Assembly: GCA_946406115.1 (NCBI GenBank)
Contig: OX291557.1
Coordinates: 11,254,501-11,318,500 of the forward strand
From: Apoda limacodes
Taxonomy: Eukaryota; Arthropoda; Insecta; Lepidoptera; Limacodidae
DNA: 64,000 bases
Direction: 5' to 3'
Position 1 is the first letter of the stretch; every line of letters begins with the position of its first letter. Below the pieces are notes generated by a model, which was not told the DNA's origin, ran no database searches, and was given only the letters and a program-made list of their open reading frames with translations. The translations under genes were made by a program, and so were the position numbers. Shown here piece after piece: positions 56,036-64,000 of this stretch.

Positions 56036-56219
56036 TAGATGGTAATAGCTCGATCCCGATTTAGGTGCTGTCCTAATTACACGTTGTATTGCAACGATTG
56101 CAAAATCAAACATATTAAATGTGAAGGAGTGTCCTAACTGACGTTTGGTTTGATCTGCCGCCCGGAAGATCAAAGGTTCGACGCGCCCGTCTTTGCCAAT
56201 TTGTGATGAAATTAGTAGC

Positions 56220-56350
56220 ATATTTATTTTTGTTCTGCGAAATTATATTAGACTCAAAACAAACACAAATGTTTATATCACATAATTATTTGTCCAGTGC
56301 GGTAATCGAACCCACACCCTTTGCACAGCAGCCGGTGTGGCTCCGATTCC
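56220..56350 (-). mobile_element. tRNA-like SINE, minus-strand copy
   Basis: Reverse complement reads 'gctgctgtgcaaagggtgtg', then 'ggttcgattaccgcactgg' (good B box), 'acaaataattatgtgatata' and 'gtttgttttgagtct'. Same family as the copy at 55856-56035, in opposite orientation 185 bp away. Confidence 0.55.
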
Positions 56351-56359
56351 TAGCACTCC

Positions 56360-56600
56360 TATGCATAAGGGGCATCAATCAAGCGTTGCCGACCTTTTAA
56401 TAAACTAATCTTTTTCTCCTTGAAGAACCCTAACAAATAACCTCGACCTCGATCTCTCGTCAATACACAACTAAGCTTTCGCGGAAGGCCTCTAAAACCG
56501 CACAGTTCGTGACCATTTATAGGTTCTAAGGCGTAAATTCCATGCGGATAGAAGTGGTACAATGGTGGAAAGTAGTTATAGGCAGTACAGTCTTACTTGA
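56360..56600 (-). mobile_element. 3'-coding fragment of the CR1-type LINE
   Basis: Diverged minus-strand copy: plus text 'aagcgttgccgaccttttaa', 'gaccatttataggttctaag' and 'ggtacaatggtggaaagtag'. Stops interrupt every frame. Confidence 0.65.
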
Positions 56601-57121
56601 ATGTTTTTAAAATGGATTCCACTGTCCTATTGCAAGTTTCAGACTGAAAAAAAATAACATGTCTTTCTACATTCTTTAACTAGTAAGTCACTGTATTTGT
56701 TTTAAGATAGGTATCTGTTAAAACATCGCTTTAAAAAAAACGGCCGAACCTCTCGTTTTTCTATTTTTAATCCATAACTCCGTATCAACTAGTAGCGGGA
56801 GCATAATTTATTTCATGAAATGTTGAGTAACTATAAAGCTAGACAATTTTTAACGCTTAGCTGTTCGCATATCTATAATATAATTTTATATTATATATAT
56901 TAACGCCCAAAAAGCAAATGTACCCCCTACGCGTTGGGGGGCCCTCTTAAGGGTACTTGGCGCATAAGCCCCCGAAATAATTAAATCAATGTCCGTATAC
57001 TTTTCATCTAATAACATTACTCCGTGAATTAACAAAGTGTTTTACTTAATCAACATTTTATTACATAACCAATACTATAAGTTCAGTATGTCATCTAGCC
57101 ATTTAATTTGAATCATTTTTT
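56601..57121. other. No gene seen
   Basis: AT-rich, with a short GC-rich palindromic patch 'cgttggggggccctc' at about 56932. Confidence 0.35.
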
Positions 57122-57425
57122 TTGAAGTGAAAACTTCTTTAGCGGCGCTGTGCACTTTTTTGTGATGGGTAAAAACTGTTAAACTCGCGTCAGGTCACAT
57201 GTCCTGATCGAAAATTCGTAAGATGTCACTCGCGTTAGGACACGTGACCTTTATTTACATTAGGTTAGTTTTTATTTTTAGTATATGGCGATTATAAGTA
57301 GTCCAGGGAGGTTGGATATGGGATTTTAATTCTATGACAGATTGAGCTGTTATTATTTTTAATAAATAAATATGGATAAGAAGTGATGGGAAGTAAATAG
57401 CGAGTATGTTTTCACTTCTGCCGGC
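57122..57425. mobile_element. Possible ~300-bp inverted-repeat element
   Basis: The left end 'gaagtgaaaacttctttagc' is answered on the right by 'atgttttcacttctgccggc', giving a short inverted repeat (AGAAGTGAAAAC). Inside, GGTCACATGTCCT (57193) and AGGACACGTGACC (57237) form a separate 13-bp hairpin with a CACGTG E-box. Ends are short, so the call is tentative. Confidence 0.35.
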
Positions 57426-57968
57426 ACTCCCGGAGTGCAACCCGTTTTTTTTTATAATTAAAGTTCGTCTGTTCTAAGTGAGGCAACAGAGACTTACCTT
57501 ATCAATAAAAACTGTTGACACAATGTTTAAGTCTAGGTAAGATCTGAAGTTTCTTTATAAAATCAAGTGGTCTCCACTCCAGGCGAATTTAGCTTAGTGC
57601 TTAAAATTGTATAACTTGCCCGAGACATTGATCGAATAAAGAAACTAGGAAAGTTGTTCAAAGCTTACCAAAAATACCACAACAATAGACTAACAAATTT
57701 TTTTAAAGTGTTCATGCAATATCAGTAGCGCACGAAGTAACTCATTTAAGTGAAAATAGATAATAATATTGTTACATGCTGTCAAAGAATTTTAAACTTC
57801 TTTCTTAGATACAACAATTAAATACCAATTATTTACCAAAACATTAAAGCTAGAAAGCTTACTTAGTTCACCACTGTAAGACCTTGCAAATAAATCCGCT
57901 GACTCGAGTATCTCAGCCTTACGTTTCCTAACAAAAGAACACAAATAAGAAGAGACTTGACACGAGTG
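57426..57968. other. No gene seen
   Basis: AT-rich sequence; nothing recognised. Confidence 0.35.
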
Positions 57969-58361
57969 CCTATTAAGAGAATACGATTCGGGGCGCCTTT
58001 CGATGTGCTTCATACAAACGAATTTCTCAATTACTTTTGGCACTTGCTGATCAAACACCACGATATTTTAAAGACAGGTTCTAGAAATGAATATCTAGGT
58101 CTGCAGTGTGCCAGTTTTCTTATTAATTTTATAGTTCAAAAGTTATACAGAATTCTAGTTTTTCATACAAATGGTTTTAAAAAAGATATCTTGTTAATAA
58201 AAATATTTTACAAGATTTTGGAAAACCACAGACATAGGTATTCGGCTTCGGATTATGACTAAGAAATTTTACAGTGATTGATCAGTAAATGTCAAAAACA
58301 AATGAGAAATTCGTTTGTATGAAGCCCGCTGCGAGGCGCCGCGAATTGTATCCTCTTAAGA
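57969..58361. mobile_element. 393-bp MITE with long terminal inverted repeats (copy 2)
   Basis: Same family as 8161-8556. The ends 'attaagagaatacgattcgg' and 'gcgaattgtatcctcttaag' are the diverged terminal repeats. The interior (for example 'ctgcagtgtgccagttttct', 'ggaaaaccacagacataggt', 'attcggcttcggattatga') matches the reverse complement of copy 1. The open frame across it is incidental. Confidence 0.78.
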
Positions 58362-58639
58362 AATACTGACTTACCTATCAGTCAATCATGTACATATAAA
58401 GAATTAAACTTTAGAAATCAGACTTTATTTAAATATATATTTGATGATAATTAGCCTCAGAGATAGAAATAAGAAACTATTTAATTATCAACGTGCATAC
58501 AGTTTTTAAAGCAGTTACCATTGGTCTTACATGTATAAAATTAACCGCAATAAACAATAAAGTAATCAATATTTCAAACTTTTCGTTTACGTTTTTTTAT
58601 CGATGTTTAAAGGTCCTTAAACTCTTTATGCTCTAAAGC
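58362..58639. other. No gene seen
   Basis: AT-rich spacer. Confidence 0.3.
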
Positions 58640-59110
58640 CCCTGTATGGCTTGATATGGCCCTGGCCATAGGCATCATTGGAAACAACTCCTCAGAACAC
58701 AACCCATTATAGTACAAGCTGTAGAACACAGGTGGATCATGCTCTCAGCTTGTTTTGAACTGAATCAAAAGGGCCAAATTGGTATTCAGGCGCACCAGAT
58801 ATGGCAGCAGTTATCAATGTAGGGACTTGCGACCTTTCCGAAGGTAAAGGAATGCTTCGTTCTGTTAGCAGACCAAGTTACTTAGACGCCAATTTGAACT
58901 TGTCTCTCGAATGATTTCGGAACTGAACGTCATCGTCGCAATGCTCTTGGAGATGGTAAGGGGTATGTTGTGTTCTGTACCACAGTAATTTTCTTAGCGA
59001 TAGGTAAACGTGGAGAGTTGTCTTAATTTGGTTGAATCGTGGCAAGTTTTCCTGTCCCCGTTCAGAGACCTTGGACAAAGTAGTTTCGATTTTATTTAAA
59101 TTTGCGGCTT
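58640..59110 (-). pseudogene. Decayed thumb region of the CR1-type LINE
   Basis: Plus-strand text 'aactcctcagaacacaaccc', 'gaatcaaaagggccaaattg', 'tggcagcag', 'ttcggaactgaacg' and 'aatcgtggcaagttttcctg' follows the order of 43860-44370 with many small deletions. On the minus strand fragments such as LSKVSERGQENLPRFNQIKT are still legible, but frames are broken throughout. Confidence 0.75.
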
Positions 59111-60086
59111 TATTATAAAGATTCTTAGGTAAAAAAAAACCGTTAAAAATATTTATCAAAATAAACAGTAGGTAATACAATACCCGAAGAACCCCAAATA
59201 CTCGATGGGAGAGATGGTAAAGAAAAATTTATGTTTGATCTACTTTTGTGCTTTCCTCGTCGTGTTCAGGCGCTATGCTATGTCACGTTGAATCAACAAA
59301 ATCGCTTGACTAAACAATTTTTTTTTAATCCATCATCGAGCGCAGATACGTCTTTATCAACTTTAGCTTTCGCAGGACACTAGTCACTGGCATCACAAAT
59401 CTTAGCTAGTTTGAACACTTGCTCAAAGGTGGCGCCTTCCTTCAAATTGATTTAGATGCTATATAGTCTATCGGAACCTATAGGGTGTTGCGGTTTTCAA
59501 CATCACTCGATAATTATCATATATAATACAGTTATGCGTGTCCACAACCGTATATGCGATAACAAAAAATATGTATCCATGACCACACAAATTTACTTAG
59601 CTATGATAGATTTCTTTTAATTTCGGCATATATGCTACTCACATGATTTTTTTTCACACACCCAGAAACAGCTATTTAGCTGGCAGTGGGGCGACACTGG
59701 GCTCTAACAAAAAATTGCACTTTAAATCTTAATATTTCGCGAACTCAACGCTAAATCGAAAAATGGTAAACACCCTTAATATTTTTAAACTACCCAACGA
59801 CACACCACACTGTGGGGTAGACGCGAAAAAATAATCATCCGCACTTTACGACCCCTAAATTTTTTTTTAATTTTATCATTTTGTCGAATTCTAGAAAGAA
59901 AGTAGAAAGAGAATTATTGCGGATTTCTGAACAAATTATGAACCGGTTTTATATAAAACAATTTTAATTAAAAGTATATATATATATAAAGATATATTAT
60001 CGCAATGTTTTTCCGATTTTTAGAACACGCGGGGACACTTTTTCAATTTTAGAAGCAAATAACTTGCAAAATATATAGCTATCTTA
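59111..60086. other. No gene seen
   Basis: AT-rich sequence with a TA run near 59978; nothing recognised. Confidence 0.35.
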
Positions 60087-60240
60087 GGGTCAGCTTATAC
60101 CGAGACGCGACGCGACGTGTAGCATACGCACGAGCTGCGCCGGGCGGCGACTTTTATGCTCTCACTATAATTTGTATCTTTTTGTCTAGTAAACAAGGTC
60201 CATTATGTGCGTCGCGTCGCGTCTCGGTATGCGCTGACCC
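60087..60240. mobile_element. 154-bp Harbinger-type MITE with TTA target duplication
   Basis: The left end GGGTCAGCTTATACCGAGAC continues CGCGACGCGACG, and the right end is its reverse complement (GGGTCAGCGCATACCGAGAC, CGCGACGCGACG) with two mismatches in 31 bp. TTA lies directly outside both ends (60084-60086 and 60241-60243). Terminal GGG and a 3-bp TTA duplication are typical of PIF/Harbinger elements. It is the best-defined small element of the window and, from the low divergence of its ends, fairly young. Confidence 0.75.
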
Positions 60241-60245
60241 TTAGA

Positions 60246-60485
60246 GAAAAAAAACCTGGACATGTGCGAGTCTAACTCGCGCACAGATCTCGAAGACTTT
60301 TGGCCGTTTTTTTTTAGTATAGGTTAGATACTCACGTATATATTCGAAAAAAACAATTTTTGTATTATAAGGCAAACTTTGCAGTTAAAAAACTGTTCTC
60401 CCATACATAGATAAACGCAGTAAATATTCCAACTGCAAATGTAAGTTTGTAATCAATGCAATTGTTAGTTTGTAGTCGATACAAA
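60246..60485 (+). repeat. 'gagtcggactcgcgcac' family element
   Basis: 'aaaaaaaacctggacatgtg' and 'cgagtctaactcgcgcacag', then 'ctgttctcccatacatag' and 'aactgcaaatgtaagtttg'. It starts three bases after the MITE's target duplication. Confidence 0.6.
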
Positions 60486-62204
60486 TATTTTTTATGTTAA
60501 TATAATATAATTAACAATTTATGGATTTTCACTTAACATGAAGACCTTCCTTGTTGCCATGATTCCAGATCAACGGTAAGTATAATCTGTAGGTTTTGAT
60601 TTATTTGCGAATGTCAAAATAAGCAAAAGGCCGTATTTTTTATTGCGTTAACTTGGAAGCTTGTCATTCTTACAGGTTTAAGGGACCGTAGACCTAATAG
60701 CCCAATTAATTTAAGGAAAAACCTAGGAATAATTACTTTTTTAACTGTTCGTTAGGTACCCCTGAACATACTATCTGGAAAGTTCAAACGTCTCCCTGAT
60801 TGTAGTTTTTCCATTTATCTCAGAAACCGTTGAAACTAGAAGTTGTTAATGTAAGAAATCATTGTTATAAAATGCACAACACGTCGGCACTTAATTTTTT
60901 TCGATGTCACCTATAGTCTATAAGAAAAACCTACAGACATTTCACCAAAAAAAAAATGTTTTGGCCTAAAATCATTCTTTGTACTTAATTTAAAGAAAAA
61001 TGACTGGCGTTATGGCAGAATAATGTTAGTATTACATGTGAATCTTGATACATTTAGGAATTAAATGAGCAATAATCCATAGTTAAAGCAGTATTGGTTC
61101 TTGATTTACAGCTAAAAGTGTCAAACGCCACGAGATAGTATGAAGAAAGTAGGAACTGTGAAAATGACGTTGCCTTTTAGAAGTATATTATGGCAATTTA
61201 GAATTCCCATATGGAGTACTGCTTGGCGGATTTTTATCCCTTTAGGTATGAATTATCCAAAATCCTTTCTCAGTGGTACCCTAAGACGAGTAAAGAACAT
61301 ATCCGATTTCAAGTTTCTAGTCCTTTAGTTTAGGCTGTGCGTTGATAAGTTATTAAATTAGTCCTTCAGTCAGATTTTTCTCTTTTTTATGGATATACAA
61401 ATTGTTCTCAGGGATGGCGTGTAACTTTAAATTTGTGATTTTTTTTAAAAAGGTTTAATAGTGCAAATTGTCTATTAATATAACCTGTGGTTAGCTGTTA
61501 AAGAACGCTATTAGGCATTAGGGTCGCCATTGAACACTTTTGTTAGTGCAAACAGAATAAATAAATAAATACAAACAAACAAATAAATATTACCTCTTTA
61601 CCAGTAATATTAGTAAAGATTAATATAAGAATGTGTCTGGGTTAACATGTAACTCAAATATGCAAAATTTCAAGTTTATACGGACAGACGGACGTAAAGA
61701 CCCGTCAATGATCTTATAAAAAAAACCTACAAAAATGTAGAAGGCGATATAATAAGAGGATAGGTAAAGGATAGCCCTTAAAACCAGTCAACTACTTCAA
61801 AATATCATCATTTTTAATGTCAGTCAAGATCGTCTAGATTTACAGGAATGTATATCAATAATAAACGTATTAAAAACTTGCATTCATTTTATTGTTCCAC
61901 AAAAAAAATAAGAAACAATCAAATAAGTACATAACGAATCGATATTTTATTGTTAACAATAATATTAACATCTATCGTGTAAAAATATGATTTTTTGAAA
62001 ATTATTATAAAATCATTTTTTTAAATTTTAAAATACATAATTCTTCACTTAATTTTCTAATTTCGAAACAACTTTTATTTCAAAATAATATTTAATATTA
62101 ACGTAAAACAACAGATCGCATCTTGTTTAAATACAGAAGTGTGTATATTTAAGGAACGTTTCTAGAAAGAAGTCGTTCCATACAAACGTTTGTATGTTCC
62201 TATA
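60486..62204. other. No gene seen; one small repeat scrap
   Basis: AT-rich. Positions 61322-61375 match the reverse strand of the 'atatcaacgcacagccc' family (aggctgtgcgttgataagtt). A 62-codon plus-strand frame at 61140-61328 has a true ATG but no recognisable domain. Confidence 0.35.
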
Positions 62205-62345
62205 ATTGATTTAAATGAAATTTTGTAGACATGTTCTAGAAATAAATATAGGTATGCAGTTCGCTAGTTTTATATTTAATAATAAAAGTTAAAAGCTATG
62301 AAGGTTTCTTGTTTTTCATGCAAATGGTCACAAATAATATTTCAA
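62205..62345 (+). repeat. Diverged relative of the 396-bp MITE interior
   Basis: 'gttctagaaataaatatagg', 'atgcagttcgctagttttat' and 'tgtttttcatgcaaatggtc' follow the order of the interior of 57969-58361, but the terminal repeats are not preserved. 'cgttccatacaaacg' nearby (62180) echoes the terminal-repeat phrase 'cttcatacaaacg'. Confidence 0.45.
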
Positions 62346-62590
62346 GGTACTTAGTAAAAACATTTTTATAGGATTTAAGAAAATATAGGCGACTAAAGAT
62401 CATGTTTACAAAGAGAGAGGTCCAGATGCACGAACACAAAGGACTAAACTTACATACTCAATTAAGAAAAAGTTGGTGTAATGTGTTTTTTTTTGTATTA
62501 AATCATATGGACCGACAGTGACAGCAATATACACACACATGAAACAAAACGCCTTGCTTTGACCTGTGGTTATTTGTAGTGAATTGGTTT

Positions 62591-62906
62591 TAGAGCGTTA
62601 CCCCTGCTAAATGGCGCCGCCAATTGATGTTTTTCTTTTCCTCTTTGTGCAAAGCGAATTTAAATGTGCGTCTACAGAAATATGTATAAGCTATTTTCAG
62701 AATGTATTGTTATGTTTCAAGAATAAAACTGCGAGTTGTATATAGAATACCTGCTAAAAACGAACACTTTTAGCAGAAGTGCTATCTGCAACTCGCAGTT
62801 TTATCCTAGAAACAGTACCAAACTGGTTACATATTTTTGTATAAGTACATTTTTGAAATTCGCTATGCACAAAGAGGAAAATAAAAACATCAATTACCAT
62901 TTAATA
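62591..62906. mobile_element. 316-bp fold-back MITE, second member of the 3.7-kb family
   Basis: Outer arms: 'ttgatgtttttcttttcctc' and 'tttgtgcaaagcgaattt' on the left, with complements on the right (gaggaaaataaaaacatcaa, aaattcgctatgcacaaa). Inner arms: 'aataaaactgcgagttgtat' and 'agaatacctgctaaaa' with complements 'tgcaactcgcagttttatcc' and 'ttttagcagaagtgc'. The left end 'gagcgttacccctgctaaat' matches 3706. The right end seems shortened. Confidence 0.65.
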
Positions 62907-63357
62907 TTTATAGTAAAAAAAACCTTTTTTAATTCAATTAGCTCTCATAATTTTATGGTGTTTGAATAATAAAAATATATAATTTAGTTTGTACATAAAA
63001 CACGCTTAAATTCCTACCATAAGTGATACACTGCGGCTGTAAATTATCCCACGTTAAGCCTTTACTACATTGATGCGTTCGTGTTTAACAATTTTACTCG
63101 CAGAAAATTTATTTTGGTGCGTTTACACTCTGCGATCTACATAGGTACTTTGATCGCATACAAAACTTTTAAATCTCGAACATTCTGTATCACACTACAC
63201 TGGTTTTAAGTCATTTTTTGCACTGGATGTAGTTACAAATGGTTTGCAGTACGCAAATTTTCCAACCATAACAGTAACTTACACAATAAAATATTTTTTA
63301 AGCCAATTTATTTAATCATGAGCTAAAAATACATACAATACTAGCAATCGTAATCAT
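62907..63357. other. No gene seen
   Basis: AT-rich sequence; nothing recognised. Confidence 0.35.
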
Positions 63358-63766
63358 GAGGGCCTAGCACGAGTTTAGTATCGTAACGTATCGGTACGTG
63401 AATTTGCAAGTAGGTATTTGTATGAGAAAGCCTATCACATTCTTTTCAATCATCGCGTTTTATGTTGAAGAAAACCCCGACACTGTCTAGACGTCCATGA
63501 CAACGTGACCAAGCTACAAGCTACTGCCTGCCCGAAAATTTTCTGAACGGCCATATGTGAAGACATAGGCTAGTCGGGAGCGGTCAGTCGCTGATCTTGC
63601 CATACACCGCACCTCACGATTAATCTGTCTAGACGCATTCGACGACCGAATATATGAATTAGATACATGTTTTAGGCTTAGTTATGCACTGATGGCATAA
63701 AAATTGTTTGCTTTGCATTGGTCACGTTACGATACGTTATACGATGTAAGGTCGTGCTAAGCCCTC
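63358..63766. mobile_element. 409-bp MITE containing the ~150-bp dispersed repeat
   Basis: The left end GAGGGCCTAGCACGAGTTTA, then 'gtatcgtaacgtatcggtac', mirrors the right end (reverse complement GAGGGCTTAGCACGACCTTA, then 'catcgtataacgtatcgtaa'); the inverted repeats are about 45 bp with indels. Positions 63490-63650 are copy 4 of the dispersed repeat found alone at 11.4, 29.3 and 45.6 kb. No coding capacity. Confidence 0.65.
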
Positions 63767-63920
63767 CGTTGGTTAGACAGCAGAAGTGTGACGTCAAAAT
63801 ATGTGAATTATGTTAATATTCCTTCAAAAAAGCAGTAATTTTAGGTATAGTCCTTTACCCGAAGGTAAAGGTAATGGGTAATACGTCATATTTTTTAACA
63901 TTATTGCAAGTAACCAGTTC

Positions 63921-64000
63921 AAAATATACTTGTTTAGGTCAAACTTGTTTAGATCAGACCAAAATAGACTTGTTTAGGTCAACCTTGTTTAGACCAGACC
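63921..64000 (+). repeat. 40-bp tandem repeat running off the window
   Basis: Two adjacent 40-bp units (63921-63960 and 63961-64000) differ at three positions. Each unit is itself a diverged duplication of 'acttgtttaggtcaa'. The array reaches the last base of the window, so its length is unknown. A small perfect hairpin CCTTTACC-cgaa-GGTAAAGG lies just before it at 63852-63871. Confidence 0.8.

Noticed and set aside
57957..58262. 101-codon plus-strand frame
   Set aside because: It lies inside a MITE that is non-coding in its other copy.

Overview
This window looks like AT-rich, non-coding DNA of a moth or butterfly (Lepidoptera). The evidence is the repeat content. A dozen copies of one CR1/Jockey-type LINE carry the 3' tail 'gcttgtttgccaccttagtggta'. 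There is an RTE-type LINE with an ATGT-repeat tail, there are tRNA-like SINEs ending in the 'caacagtgggg...aggctgat' type of tail, and there are many short fold-back elements typical of lepidopteran introns and intergenic DNA. I find no complete host gene, no rRNA, no canonical tRNA gene and no CRISPR array.

Layout. At 0-5 kb there is a possible first exon with a signal-anchor peptide (1017-1093), two small inverted-repeat elements and old repeat fragments. At 5-15 kb there is a decayed CR1-like LINE (minus strand), a 396-bp MITE, one exon-like segment (9950-10069), a pogo/Tigger relic, a Tc1-like transposase relic and a Jockey-like RT relic fused to a CR1 tail. At 16-20 kb there are three GC-rich islands, two of which end in good splice-donor sequences; these are the best candidates for host promoter or 5' exon sequence. 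At 20-35 kb there are MITEs, a SINE, and the cleanest insertion in the window: a 5'-truncated RTE-type LINE at 27246-28722 flanked by an 11-bp target duplication. There is also an 805-bp element with repeated GTTGAAACA motifs and a MITE with long terminal inverted repeats. At 36-48 kb there are two more GC-rich segments, a 490-bp fold-back element, the best preserved reverse transcriptase (43770-45070, open throughout its length) and a 736-bp element sitting in a SINE-like repeat. At 49-64 kb there are a truncated mariner transposase with three codons missing in its catalytic core, paired SINEs, second copies of two MITE families, a Harbinger-type MITE with a TTA target duplication, a MITE containing a second repeat family, and a 40-bp tandem repeat running off the window edge.

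None of the mobile-element genes is complete. All LINE copies lack the endonuclease half, and all transposases are truncated or interrupted, so the genes do not form a working system. The window is a layered record of insertions in what is probably one or more large introns or an intergenic desert. Family assignments come from reading protein motifs by eye, not from searches. I did not find a convincing undescribed functional system; the items most worth checking are the candidate host exons and several inverted-repeat families.
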